The position numbers and the translations under genes were made by a program. Below, piece after piece: positions 7,684 through 16,050 of a stretch of DNA of 64,000 bases. The notes beneath the pieces are model-generated. The model was given only the letters and a program-made list of their open reading frames with translations, had not been told where the DNA came from and did not search any database. Source of the DNA: DASSQJ01 sp963773655 (GTDB lineage Bacteria; Actinomycetota; Actinomycetes; Actinomycetales; Dermatophilaceae); NCBI GenBank assembly GCA_963773655.1, contig CAVZBX010000003.1, forward strand, positions 682,001 to 746,000, written 5' to 3'. How positions within the stretch are numbered: the first letter of the stretch is position 1; each line of letters begins with the position of its first letter.

Positions 7684-7980
7684 GTGACGAGCTCGGCGTA
7701 CCCGCCCGACGACGGCACGCTCATCGCGGAGATCGACGACGGCGACCAGCCGTCCGCGGCCGTTCCCGTCTGGCTCGACATCCTCGAGGACGTCAGCGAT
7801 GACGAGCCCTGGACCGGCACATCCCTCGCACGGTCGGGCCGACCGGGCTTACCAGCCAGCCGGGCTGCCTCTTCGCACGCCCGTATTGCTGCCAAGCGGG
7901 GGCTACGTCTCTTCGATCTCACACGTCGGTGCGTGGAAACACTGGTGTGCTGTGCAACTGACCGAACCGGATGGAGTTGA
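7684..7980 (+). CDS. short hypothetical ORF, probably a gene remnant
   Basis: No family recognised. The first 45 or so codons (start GTG 7684) encode an acidic stretch with GC-rich third positions (LIAEIDDGDQP, VWLDILEDVSDDEPW), then composition degrades into basic, low-quality sequence with AT-rich third positions before the stop. The open frame also extends upstream of 7684 for about 20 codons without a start. Best read as the decayed piece of a gene in the island rather than a working gene. It overlaps none of the recombinase-like motifs but abuts them on the opposite strand. Confidence 0.25.
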   Translation: MTSSAYPPDDGTLIAEIDDGDQPSAAVPVWLDILEDVSDDEPWTGTSLARSGRPGLPASRAASSHARIAAKRGLRLFDLTRRCVETLVCCATDRTGWS

Positions 7981-7985
7981 GACCT

Positions 7986-8162
7986 GTGAGCAAGGACAAG
8001 CGTATGGGGCTGATCCTCATCACTGTCGCCGGGCTCTTCGCCATGCTCGGCGGCATGTGGTTCGGAAGCGTTTGGACTGGGGTCGCCGTCGCTGCCTTCA
8101 TCGTGGCTACCGGGCTGGCAGCAGGCTTCGTTGGAGAGAAGTTGATGCAGCGGAGTCGATGA
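7986..8162 (+). CDS. small two-helix membrane protein
   Basis: No family recognised. The 58-residue product has two predicted membrane helices (about residues 8-25 and 30-49) bounded by basic ends (VSKDKR and EKLMQRSR). GTG 7986 is chosen because GGAG at 7973-7976 lies 9 bases upstream; a longer frame from 7971 would begin inside that site. Base composition is visibly less GC-rich than the flanking core genes, in keeping with the island. Confidence 0.5.
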   Translation: MSKDKRMGLILITVAGLFAMLGGMWFGSVWTGVAVAAFIVATGLAAGFVGEKLMQRSR

Positions 8163-8237
8163 CTACTCCGTCTCACCTACCGCTCATCGCTGTGCCGGCA
8201 TCGGCTCAGCCCTCGTCCACTGAGGGGGTGACCATCG

Positions 8238-8573
8238 TCAGCTTGACGTCGGCGCCGAGCCGCCCGCCACCTCGTAGTTCCAGACCTCGCTGTGTGTCGA
8301 CACCGGACGAGGAGCCTCACCGCCCGCACGCTCAACGGCCGAACGGTGCCCCTGCGCGAACCCGGGCGAGTTCACCCACGTCTGGAAGGATTCCTCGTCC
8401 CGCCAACGGGTGATCACAAGCCACTGTTCACGACCGTCGGTGGGTCGGAGCAACTCGAACCCCTCGAAGCCCTCGGCGCCGTCCACCGCGCCAGCTCGCG
8501 CAGCGAAGCGGTGGGCGAGCTCGTCGCCGGACCCAGGTGGGACGGTGATGGCGTTGATCTTGATCGTGGTCAC
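8238..8573 (-). CDS. heme-degrading monooxygenase of the MhuD/IsdG (ABM) family
   Basis: ABM-fold heme oxygenase, 111 residues, the usual length. It matches the pattern of mycobacterial MhuD: KINAI with Asn7, GFEGFELLRP, an ITRWRDEESFQTW segment with Trp66, and a His at 76 near the proximal heme ligand. These enzymes open the heme ring to release iron; MhuD yields mycobilins, IsdG-type enzymes staphylobilin. The C-terminal extension EVWNYEVAGG is also MhuD-like. It stands alone on the minus strand in the island with no heme transporter beside it. Exact product specificity cannot be assigned. Confidence 0.8.
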   Translation of the reverse strand: MTTIKINAITVPPGSGDELAHRFAARAGAVDGAEGFEGFELLRPTDGREQWLVITRWRDEESFQTWVNSPGFAQGHRSAVERAGGEAPRPVSTHSEVWNYEVAGGSAPTSS

Positions 8574-8746
8574 GCATCAAGACTGCCACCGGGTCCTGGG
8601 CCGCATCAAAGCCCCTCCATGCGTCTCGTCGTGGTCTGCCTCCAGCGAGGCAACGCCAACGCGTTGAACCGGGCCGATCGGCCAGGCGGGGTGTTGGTCA
8701 TCGGGTGGTCCTGGCTGGGACGTCTCGGCGCAGTGACACAGGCCGG

Positions 8747-9223
8747 CTACGTCTGCGTCCACGCCGTGCGGAGCGCGTCGTCCACATCTCGCGCCGTGCG
8801 CAGGACGAGGAGCGCCGGGTTGGACGGGCTGGCCAGGATGGCGGCCCTGATCCGGGGCCACTGACGCCGTCGCCAGGTCAGAGTCCAGCGCCAGAAGGAC
8901 CGATTCTCACGTCCGCGGCGCAGTACGCGCAGGCAGCAGCGCCACAACGGCAGATCGAGCACGACCACGTGTGTGGCCAGCGCGAGCCGAACATCGAGGG
9001 CGTCATACGGGCCGAGGTCACCGTCGACGATCCACTGGTCTGGCGGCAGCAGGGCACGTTGCCGACGGCTCCACTCCGCCGTCGGCAAGGGCGTGAGAGC
9101 GGCATCCCAGTAGTGGGCGTCGAGCTCGATCACCGACAGCCCGCTCACCGCCCCCAGTCGCCGAGAGAAGGTGGACTTCCCGGACCCACCCCGGCCGAGA
9201 ACAACAACCCGCACGTCACCCAT
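8747..9223 (-). CDS. P-loop kinase related to adenylate kinase/FlaR-type proteins
   Basis: P-loop NTPase of 158 residues starting MGDVRVVVLGRGGSGKST, with Walker A GRGGSGKST at about 9-17. The rest follows the adenylate-kinase-like topology-modulation (FlaR) group: LDAHYWDAALTPLPTAEW, then DQWIVDGDLG, a VVVLDLPLWRC segment and a basic WRRRQWPRIR lid-like region. Substrate unknown. ATG 9223 is preferred over GTG 9265 because an upstream fragment on the same strand ends at 9238. It may be co-transcribed with that fragment. Confidence 0.65.
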   Translation of the reverse strand: MGDVRVVVLGRGGSGKSTFSRRLGAVSGLSVIELDAHYWDAALTPLPTAEWSRRQRALLPPDQWIVDGDLGPYDALDVRLALATHVVVLDLPLWRCCLRVLRRGRENRSFWRWTLTWRRRQWPRIRAAILASPSNPALLVLRTARDVDDALRTAWTQT

Positions 9224-9237
9224 GGTCCCGAAGGCCC

Positions 9238-9498
9238 TCACCTCGAGGTCGCTCGATCCGGCCACTTGACATCAGAGGGGTGCCGTAGTGACGCGCCTAC
9301 TCGGCTGAAGAGGACGGACAAGTCACCGGCCGTGTCGACGGTGAACATCCGCCTGTCCAGGGTGGCCACGTCGCGCGCGATCCGGTACGCCTCGGCCATG
9401 GCCGCCGTACCGGGCCCGTGGATCGCGAGGGTGGCGGCGAGCGCGTCGGCCTGGCGGGCGGCGGTGCCGTGACTCAGTTGCGCGGACCCGGTCCGCCC
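9238..9498 (-). pseudogene. truncated ORF without a start codon
   Basis: An open frame of 87 codons runs on the minus strand from just after an in-frame TGA (9499-9501) to TGA at 9238-9240. Third positions are almost all G or C, so it is or was coding. It reads TAARQADALAATLAIHGPG and AEAYRIARDVATLDRRMFTV; the family was not recognised. There is no ATG, GTG or TTG near the beginning; the first ATG is internal (AEAYRI). Likely the 3' end of a gene cut off at about 9,500. Confidence 0.4.
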
Positions 9499-9605
9499 TC
9501 AGCGGGCGACCTCACCACCTGACGACCCATCCCGACACCCGGGTGGAGCCCAGGCGCCGCGCTTCGGCCCACGTTCGACGTTCCCGCGTGGCCTCCAGCC
9601 GCTGG

Positions 9606-10859
9606 TCAGTGGGCTCGGGCGGCGGCGCGCAGCACCGCCGTCACCGCCGCGAGGTCCGCGGCCGCGGCGTGAGCCGCACCGAGGTCGAGCCGGGCTCCGG
9701 CCGCGATCGCCGGCCCGGCCGCCCGCACCGCCCGGGCGACGCTCGGCCCGTGGGTGGCACCGCACGCCGCCACTAGCCGGCCACCGACCACGGAGAGCAC
9801 GATGAGGCCGCCCGGCACGTCGAGGACCTCCTCGCGAGCGCCGGCCGGGGCGGCACCCATCGCCTGCACGGTCGCGTCGTACTGGTCGGACCACCACCAC
9901 GGCACGTCGGTGAAGGCCTCGTCCTCGCCGAGCACCGTGTGGGCGGCGACCTCACCCTGGCGCCCGGCCGCCGTGAAGGACTCGAGTCGGATGCCGTGTG
10001 CCTCACCCGGGTGCCGCGTGCGCACCGCATCACCGGCGGCGAACACGTGGGGATGTGACGTGCGCCCCGACGGGTCGATGAGGATGCCGTCGTCGATCGC
10101 CAGCCCAGCGGCCCGGGCCAGCTCGTCACGCGGGACGATGCCGATGCCGGCCACCACCGCGTCGGCCGGCACGACGGTTCCGTCGGCCAGCCGGACGCCG
10201 TTGACCGCGCCGTCCTGCGAGCGCAGCACGGCATCCGGCGCCGTACACGTGCGCACGACCACCCCGTGCGCCTCGTGAAGGGCGTGCAGCCACGCGCCCA
10301 CCGCCGCGGGGACGCCTCGCGAGAGCACCCGGTCCGCGGCCTCGAGGACCACGACGTCCACCCCGCGGGTCGCTGCGGCGGCCGCGACCTCGAGCCCGAT
10401 GACGCCGCCGCCGACGACGACCAGGCGGCTCGCGTGGTCCAGCGCCAGGGAGAGTGCCACCGCGTCCGTCGTGTCGCGCAGGTAGTGCACGCCCGCGCCG
10501 TCAGCCCCGGGGACGGCGAGCCGCCGGGGCTCCGCCCCCGTCGCGAGGATCACCGACTCGAAGAGGACCTCCTCACCAGAGGCCGTGACGAGCCGCCTTG
10601 CGCCGGGCTCCAGGCTGGCGACCTTCGCACCGGTGCGCACCTCGATGCGCTCGCGCCACGGCGCCCCCGCGGGCCACACCTCGGGCACCGCCGCGCCCGG
10701 TCGCAGCAGGACGTCCTTGGACAACACCGTGCGGTCGTAGGGGGCCCGGTCCTCCTCGGTGAGGAGAACGACGTGTCGGCCTGCGGCTGCCAGGGCGCGC
10801 GCCGCGGCACCGGCCGCAGGGCCGCCGCCCACGACGGCATCCGGTCGGCGGGAACTCAT
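9606..10859 (-). CDS. FAD-dependent ferredoxin/rubredoxin reductase-like oxidoreductase
   Basis: Pyridine-nucleotide-disulfide-type reductase of 417 residues, closest in pattern to ferredoxin reductases of dioxygenase and P450 systems. FAD motif VVGGGPAAGAAA at about 9-20, ILATGAEPRRL at about 106-116, a second Rossmann motif for NAD(P)H LVVVGGGVIGLEVAAAAATRG at about 145-165, and HVFAAGDAVR for the flavin-binding Asp. A C-terminal reductase domain follows. No ferredoxin, P450 or oxygenase gene lies beside it, so its partner is unknown. GC content is high, unlike the neighbouring island ORFs. Confidence 0.85.
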   Translation of the reverse strand: MSSRRPDAVVGGGPAAGAAARALAAAGRHVVLLTEEDRAPYDRTVLSKDVLLRPGAAVPEVWPAGAPWRERIEVRTGAKVASLEPGARRLVTASGEEVLFESVILATGAEPRRLAVPGADGAGVHYLRDTTDAVALSLALDHASRLVVVGGGVIGLEVAAAAATRGVDVVVLEAADRVLSRGVPAAVGAWLHALHEAHGVVVRTCTAPDAVLRSQDGAVNGVRLADGTVVPADAVVAGIGIVPRDELARAAGLAIDDGILIDPSGRTSHPHVFAAGDAVRTRHPGEAHGIRLESFTAAGRQGEVAAHTVLGEDEAFTDVPWWWSDQYDATVQAMGAAPAGAREEVLDVPGGLIVLSVVGGRLVAACGATHGPSVARAVRAAGPAIAAGARLDLGAAHAAAADLAAVTAVLRAAARAH

Positions 10860-10996
10860 CGGGTGCGGCGCGCGAGGTCGGCGGAGAGCGGGGGCATGCC
10901 TGCCACGCTAGCCGGGCGCGTCCGCGGCCCGACCGGGGCGGTTACATGAGGCTCGCGCCCCGAGGAGCAGTGCTCAGCTCAGCGACCTCCGCCGGC

Positions 10997-11620
10997 TCAT
11001 GCACCCTTGGTCGCCGTGCACAGGAACACGCCGAACTCGCGGTCGCCCTTGAGGATTGTCGTGGCGTCAACGAAGGCGACCTCGGCGAATCCTGCGCGGG
11101 CCAGCTGCTCGGCGAGGCGGTGCCTGTCGAATCCGTGATGGCCGTCGAAGTCGGCCTTCTCGGCGTGGAAGGCGCCCTCGGGATCCTCGTCGAGGTCCGC
11201 GATGGCCAGCCGACCACCTTTGACCAGGAGGTCCGCCAAGGACCGCAGCAGCGCATCCAGGTCCTGCACGTGGTGCAGCGCCATGGAGCTCCAGGCCGCG
11301 TCGTAGGTGCCATCGAGAGAGTCTGTCGTGAGGTCTGCCTGCACAGCGCGCAGTCGGTCACCGAGTCCGGCCGCCTCGATCCGCTCCTGTGCCACCTGCA
11401 CCATTCCTGCGGAGGGATCGGTCACGACAACGGAGCCGACCCTGTCGGAGAGCAGGATGCTCAGGCGACCGGTGCCACAGCCGACGTCCAGCGCACGCAT
11501 CCCAGGGTTGAGGCTGACCGCGTGCGCGATGGCCTGCGCCACGGCGACCTGCCGCTCCTCGTGGCCCGGGGTGTCGTCCCACGTGGCGGCTTCGTCATCG
11601 AACCCCTTGTGTTCGTGCAT
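10997..11620 (-). CDS. class I SAM-dependent methyltransferase
   Basis: Methyltransferase of 207 residues. ATG 11620 gives MHEHKGFDDEAATWDD; an in-frame extension to 11698 looks non-coding. Motif I is ALDVGCGTG (about 44-52), motif II Asp in VVTDPSAGM, motif III region ADLTTDSLDGTYDAAWSSMALHH, and motif VI in LVKGGRLAIADLD. This resembles UbiE/ArsM-like small-molecule methyltransferases. The substrate cannot be inferred from context because neighbours are unrelated. Confidence 0.8.
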   Translation of the reverse strand: MHEHKGFDDEAATWDDTPGHEERQVAVAQAIAHAVSLNPGMRALDVGCGTGRLSILLSDRVGSVVVTDPSAGMVQVAQERIEAAGLGDRLRAVQADLTTDSLDGTYDAAWSSMALHHVQDLDALLRSLADLLVKGGRLAIADLDEDPEGAFHAEKADFDGHHGFDRHRLAEQLARAGFAEVAFVDATTILKGDREFGVFLCTATKGA

Positions 11621-11788
11621 GCATTCGACCCTAGTCCCGTCGCCGCCAGCCGAGAATCGTGCACTGAGCCCGGGTGGAACCACCGCTGCGCCTTCCACAG
11701 CCTCCCGATCAGGCGGCGATGAGACGCGGCTCGAACTGTCAGGTGAGTGCGAGGGCCAGGACTTGGAGCGTCTGTTGCCGGGGTGCCA

Positions 11789-12145
11789 TCAGTGCTCAGC
11801 CGCATTGCGGTACCTGTACTCCCAAGGTTGCGCACCGCAGCCGACCTCCAGCCAATTGTCGCCGAGGATCTCCGCGCGGAGTTCCTCCAGAGCTGCGTGC
11901 ATGCCAGGCGCCCATTCCTCCTTGGGTGTCATGGTCTTGCCCAGCGGAAGGGTTCCCCAGCTGTAGGGCGCCGCGAACGTCGGGCTTTCGTAACGGAGTT
12001 CGCCGTCCAGTAGCGCAACGAACTGCCACATCTGCATGGTGGTCTGACTGAACAGCCTCATCGGCGAATACCACTTCAGCCGGGTCAAGGAGTCCTGCAG
12101 TTCAACGACCAAGGTGCCACGGTCCTCTGCGTTCGCAGTTCCCAT
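11789..12145 (-). CDS. hypothetical protein
   Basis: No family recognised. The 118-residue product is soluble and rich in aromatic residues (WYSPMRLFSQ, MQMWQFVALL, GDNWLEVGCGAQPWEYRYR). The last 20 residues resemble the Trp/Tyr/Arg-rich tails of many short actinobacterial hypothetical proteins. Codon third positions are less GC-biased than in core genes. Start ATG 12145 has no obvious ribosome site. It lies alone in the island. Confidence 0.5.
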   Translation of the reverse strand: MGTANAEDRGTLVVELQDSLTRLKWYSPMRLFSQTTMQMWQFVALLDGELRYESPTFAAPYSWGTLPLGKTMTPKEEWAPGMHAALEELRAEILGDNWLEVGCGAQPWEYRYRNAAEH

Positions 12146-12692
12146 GCTTCGATTCTGCGCCCGGAGAAACCACCCGCAGATGTTCTTCGTGTCACCCTTC
12201 GTCCGGTTCGCCGACGAGAGCGGCCACGACCGTAGCGTCCGTCCGCGCCTCAGGTACCGATCGCACTGTCAGCGTGCTCGCTGAGCGCTTGAAACGGATC
12301 GTGCACCGCGGCTGAGCTTTCGTGGACCGTCTGGGGAATGGACGCGGCTCTGGGACCGGGGCCGGCCGTCGACTGCTCGCTGTCATCCGGCAATCGGCAG
12401 ATCCAAGTGACAGTCCCGTGCGGGGCCGTCACGGTAGCCCCATCTGGGCGGAAGGACGCAGGTCAACGAGCTCGCGAACTTCTCAGCAGCGGCGGCGGCG
12501 CCGCGCTGCTTGCGACCACCCAGCGCCGGAAGATCCTCCATCCAGGTGGGCTACTGCTGAGCACGCCGCTCTGTGGATCAAGGCGCCGGCTGCGCCGCCA
12601 CCGCCTGCGGGCGGCGCTGGCGCGCCGTCCTCGGCGGCTCCACTGAGGTCCGTTGACGCCGGAGGCCGATCATGCGCCCGGCTCGAACCGCG
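12146..12692. other. gene-poor stretch inside the island
   Basis: About 550 bases with no supported gene. Open frames on both strands are low-complexity Ala/Arg/Pro translations of GC-rich DNA without third-position bias, start sites or recognisable domains. No RNA gene or intact mobile element was seen. Probably degenerate DNA between island ORFs and the right-hand repeat. Confidence 0.5.
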
Positions 12693-13871
12693 TCAAGGGC
12701 GCTGCGCGTCGCTCCGCGATCGCCTCCGGCCACCCCTGACCCGACCGCTCCGTCGGGCGCCCACTGCCCGGCCATCGGAGCCGGTTCCCCGCAGCACAGC
12801 AGGTGAGGCCCTTCGACCGGGTGGAGGGGCCTTTCCGTTGCTCTGGGTCGCCTCCGGTGCCCCGGTGGGAAGCCCTGCCTCGCTGCGGCCGGTCCGCGGT
12901 CGGACCCGGTCGCGGGACCAGCGCCTCGCCCGCGCCACGGCGCCGGCCGCTCCGACGGCGAGTCCGGCCGCCGTGACGGGCCGCAGCCAGTGGCGGCCCC
13001 AGCGGCCGTGCACGGCCTCGCCCTCGGGGGTCGCGGTGAGCACGTTGCCGGGGGTGTCGTCGGCCTCGTCCCGGCCCAGCCCGCCCAGCCTCATCAGTGG
13101 GGTGACGAGGACGTCGAAGACCGCGGGCAGCAGCCGGAAGCCGGCGACGACGACACCGTTGGCCACGCCGACGGAGGTCTCCCGCCGAGGCCGCCACAAC
13201 GCGGTGACGACCGCGTCGGCGACCTTCTCCGGCGAGTCGACCGAGGGTGGCGGGCGGCCGTGACGCTTCACGTACGTCCCGGCCTGCAGGTAGGCGGGCG
13301 TGTTCACACCGCCCGGCCAGACGAGGCTGACGTCGATGCCCGGGGTGGCTCGCGCCTCGATCTGCAGCGTGCGGACGAGCCCGTGGACGCCCCACTTCGG
13401 TGCCACGTACGAGCTCATGAAGGGCGTGCTGATCTTGCCGAGCAGCGAGCCGACGACGACGAGGCTGCCGCGACCAGACGCCCCGAACGACGCCAGCGCG
13501 CACCGAGCCACGTTGGCCGTCCCGCGGAGTGTGGTCTCGACCGCCGCGTCCCACACGTCGGCCGGCACGTCCTCGAACCGGCCGTAGGCGAGAGCTGCAG
13601 CCGAGTGGACCACGCCGTCGAGCGGACCGAGCCGGCCCTTCGCGGTGTCGAACGCGGCCTCGAGCGCCCGCCGGTCGGCGACGTCGGCCACCGTGACGAG
13701 CGCCCGGACTCCGTACGCCTCGCACTGCGTCCGGACCTCCTCGAGGACCGCCCCGGAGCGCGAGAGGAGCACCAGGTCGGCCCCGTCCGCGGCGAGCTGC
13801 AGCGCGGTGGCCCGGCCGATGCCGCTCGAGGCACCCGTGACGAGGACGACGCGGCCGGTCGAGCGGGTCAT
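12693..13871 (-). CDS. short-chain dehydrogenase/reductase with abnormal C-terminus
   Basis: SDR-family oxidoreductase (392 residues). Cofactor motif TGASSGIG (about 12-19), NAG-type position replaced by HSAAAL (about 90-95), catalytic Ser in VVVGSLLGK and YVAPK (Tyr/Lys, about 155-160). A C-terminal hydrophobic helix (about 315-330) suggests membrane association. After it the frame runs another 60 or so residues of Arg/Gly/Pro-rich sequence across the right-hand repeat and a terminator-like hairpin, which looks unselected. The natural stop may have been lost at the island boundary. ATG 13871 overlaps the stop of the alcohol dehydrogenase (ATGA), so the two are coupled. Confidence 0.8.
   Translation of the reverse strand: MTRSTGRVVLVTGASSGIGRATALQLAADGADLVLLSRSGAVLEEVRTQCEAYGVRALVTVADVADRRALEAAFDTAKGRLGPLDGVVHSAAALAYGRFEDVPADVWDAAVETTLRGTANVARCALASFGASGRGSLVVVGSLLGKISTPFMSSYVAPKWGVHGLVRTLQIEARATPGIDVSLVWPGGVNTPAYLQAGTYVKRHGRPPPSVDSPEKVADAVVTALWRPRRETSVGVANGVVVAGFRLLPAVFDVLVTPLMRLGGLGRDEADDTPGNVLTATPEGEAVHGRWGRHWLRPVTAAGLAVGAAGAVARARRWSRDRVRPRTGRSEAGLPTGAPEATQSNGKAPPPGRRASPAVLRGTGSDGRAVGARRSGRVRGGRRRSRSDAQRP
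12780..12841. repeat. right copy of the imperfect direct repeat
   Basis: Counterpart of 7461-7524: CCGCAGCACAGCAGGTGAGGCC followed by a hairpin and the exact 16-mer GGGGCCTTTCCGTTGC (12826-12841). The hairpin AGGCCC/GGGCCT (12806-12811 with 12827-12832) is followed by TTCC, as on the left. Together the two copies bound about 5.3 kb. Confidence 0.45.
12806..12836 (+). terminator. terminator-like hairpin in the right-hand repeat
   Basis: AGGCCC (12806-12811) pairs with GGGCCT (12827-12832) and TTCC follows, matching the hairpin behind tRNA-Thr. It lies inside the 3' part of the SDR frame but in the opposite direction, which supports the view that this part of the frame is not original coding sequence. 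Confidence 0.4.
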
Positions 13872-15052
13872 GGCTGCAGGACGACCTTGACGCAGCCGTC
13901 GTCCTTGGCCTGGAAGATCTCGTATCCCTGCGGTGCCTCGTCGAGGGGCAGCACGTGGGTGGCGAGGTCCTCGGTGCCGAGCGGGTCGGCGGGGTCGAGG
14001 ACGAGCGGGAGGATGTCGTCGGTCCAGCGCCGGACGTGGCACTGCCCCATCCGCACGGTGATGCCACGGTCGAACATCTCCATCATCGGCAGCGGGTCGA
14101 CCTCGCCGCCGTAGACCCCGCTGATCGACACCGTGCCGGCCCGGCGGACGGACTTCAGCGACGTGATCAGGGCGTCGAGGCGGTCGATGGCCATGGTGTC
14201 GATGAGCGGCTCCGCGACGGCGTCCGGCAGCAGGCCCACGGCGGTCTGGGCGGCCTTGGCGCCGCGCGAGCCGTGCGCCTCCATGCCGACGGCCTCGAGG
14301 ACACCGTCGGGGCCGCGGCCGTCAGTCAGCTCGATGAGCCGCTCCGGGACGTCGTCCACCTCACGCAGGTCGACGACCTCGACGCCGTGCCGGGCGGCCA
14401 TCGCGAGCCGCTCGGGGACCAGGTCCACACCGATGACGCGCTCGATGCCGAGCTGTGGCGCGATCCGGGTGGCGAGCTGGCCGACCGGGCCGAGGCCGAT
14501 GACGGCCAGCGTGCCACCCTCGGGGACGTCGGCGTACGCCACGCCCTGCCAGGCCGTGGGCAGGATGTCGGAGAGGTAGAGGAAGCGGGTGTCCGGCAGG
14601 CCGTCGGGGACCTTGACCGGGCCGAAGTGCGCCTGCGGGACACGGAGGTACTCGGCCTGGCCGCCCGGCACCGCGCCGTACAGGCTCGTGTAGCCGAAGA
14701 GCGCGGCGCCCTTGCCCTGCTCGCGCACCTGCGTGGTCTCGCACTGGGCGAACCAGCCGCGGTCGCACATCCAGCACGAGCCGCAGGAGATGTTGAACGG
14801 GACGACGACCCGGTCGCCGGGCGCGATGTGCGTGACGTCCGGGCCGACCTCCTCGACGACGCCCATCGTCTCGTGCCCGAGGATGTCGCCGGGAGTCAGG
14901 TAGGGGCCGAGCACCTCGTACAGGTGCAGGTCGGAGCCGCAGATGGCCGTCGACGTCACCTTGACGATCGCGTCGGTCGGGAGCTCGATCCGGGGGTCGG
15001 GCACCTCCTCCACCCGGACGTCCCGCTTGCCGTGCCATGTCAGTGCCTTCAT
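13868..15052 (-). CDS. zinc-dependent alcohol dehydrogenase (formaldehyde dehydrogenase-like)
   Basis: Medium-chain dehydrogenase of 394 residues. Catalytic zinc ligands are in AICGSDLH and GHETMG; the structural zinc site is CGSCWMCDRGWFAQC (about 100-114); the nucleotide-binding motif is IGLGPVG (about 190). Length and the CDRGWFAQCE region match the glutathione-independent formaldehyde dehydrogenase-like branch. The start is fixed by AGGAGGACCGCCC directly before ATG 15052. It is the first gene of a two-gene operon with the SDR. Substrate not determinable; an alcohol or aldehyde dismutation role is family-based. Confidence 0.88.
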   Translation of the reverse strand: MKALTWHGKRDVRVEEVPDPRIELPTDAIVKVTSTAICGSDLHLYEVLGPYLTPGDILGHETMGVVEEVGPDVTHIAPGDRVVVPFNISCGSCWMCDRGWFAQCETTQVREQGKGAALFGYTSLYGAVPGGQAEYLRVPQAHFGPVKVPDGLPDTRFLYLSDILPTAWQGVAYADVPEGGTLAVIGLGPVGQLATRIAPQLGIERVIGVDLVPERLAMAARHGVEVVDLREVDDVPERLIELTDGRGPDGVLEAVGMEAHGSRGAKAAQTAVGLLPDAVAEPLIDTMAIDRLDALITSLKSVRRAGTVSISGVYGGEVDPLPMMEMFDRGITVRMGQCHVRRWTDDILPLVLDPADPLGTEDLATHVLPLDEAPQGYEIFQAKDDGCVKVVLQP

Positions 15053-15161
15053 GGGCGGTCCTCCTGGTGGGCGTCGCGGCCCGGGAGGCGGCGACGTGGC
15101 GTGCCTGGCCCCGTGCCCCCGATCGCAGCACCCCAAACCGCCCGGGCTGCCCTGTCGAACC

Positions 15162-15938
15162 TCAGTCGACGGCGGAGGCAGCCACCAGGGCGTCGAGCGC
15201 GGTGGTGACGACGACGGCGACGGCCTCGCGGACGACGTCCCGGAACGGGTCGTAGCCCTCCATCGCCGTGTCGTCGGAGACCAGGGGGTTGCCGTCGACG
15301 GCGAGCACGGCCGCGGCCGCGACACCGTGCAGGGCGGCGACGACGAAGAGCGCCGCCGCCTCCATCTCGACGGCCACGCAGCCGGCACGCTGCCACAGCG
15401 GCAACCGCGAGCCGAGGGCGTCGTGGGGGTAGAACGCCGCGCTCGAGCACACGACGCCACGGTGGAGCCGGTGGTCGGGGACGCCGGCCGACCGAGCAGC
15501 GTCCTCGAGGGCCACCGTCAGCCGCGCGTCCGGGACGGCGGGGAAGCCACTCGGCACGAGCAGGTCGGTGAGGCCGTCCTCGCGCACCGCGGCGGTCGCG
15601 ACGACCACGGACCCGTCACGGACGTCCGGCTGCAGGCCACCCGCCGTCCCCGCCCGGACGATCCGGCGTGCGCCACCGCGGCACAGCTCCTCGAAGGCGA
15701 CACCGGCGCCGGGGCCGCCCACCCCGTGGGCGACGACGGTGACGGGGACACCGCGATGGCGACCGCCGATGCTCAGGTACTCCCGGTTGCTCGCGACCTC
15801 GCGGGCGTCGTCGAGCCGCTCGCCGACGGCTCGCGCACGCTCCGGGTCGCCGACGACCACGACGTCGGGGGCGAGCTCGGCGACGGGGATCCGGGTGAGG
15901 GGCAGGACGCCGTCACCGGCGACGCGGACGGACGACAT
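15162..15938 (-). CDS. uridine phosphorylase-like nucleoside phosphorylase
   Basis: NP-I family phosphorylase, 258 residues, which splits a nucleoside with phosphate into base and sugar-1-phosphate. Motifs: VVVGDPERARAV near the N-terminus (phosphate site), RAGTAGGLQPDV (about 95-106) and CVAVEMEAAALF (about 185-196, ribose/base site), with DGNPLVSDD afterwards. The last resembles the C-terminal loop of Udp/DeoD enzymes. Uridine is the likely but unproven substrate. No nucleoside transporter beside it. Confidence 0.8.
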   Translation of the reverse strand: MSSVRVAGDGVLPLTRIPVAELAPDVVVVGDPERARAVGERLDDAREVASNREYLSIGGRHRGVPVTVVAHGVGGPGAGVAFEELCRGGARRIVRAGTAGGLQPDVRDGSVVVATAAVREDGLTDLLVPSGFPAVPDARLTVALEDAARSAGVPDHRLHRGVVCSSAAFYPHDALGSRLPLWQRAGCVAVEMEAAALFVVAALHGVAAAAVLAVDGNPLVSDDTAMEGYDPFRDVVREAVAVVVTTALDALVAASAVD

Positions 15939-16050
15939 CGGGCCTCCGTGGACGACGGGACGTGGACGCTGGCCAGTATCGCGGCCGTGACGCTACCGTT
16001 CGCGAGGGCCCGCCGCCGCAGGCCCAGTCATCGCCCAGGAGGTCGCCCCG

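Noticed and set aside
8705..9472. 255-residue plus-strand frame in the island
   Set aside because: It is antisense to the P-loop kinase and to a minus-strand fragment with GC-rich third positions; no motif and a poor start.
12322..13263. Plus-strand frame of 313 residues overlapping the SDR end
   Set aside because: Low-complexity Arg/Ser/Pro translation opposite the SDR domain; no start site or homologous motif.
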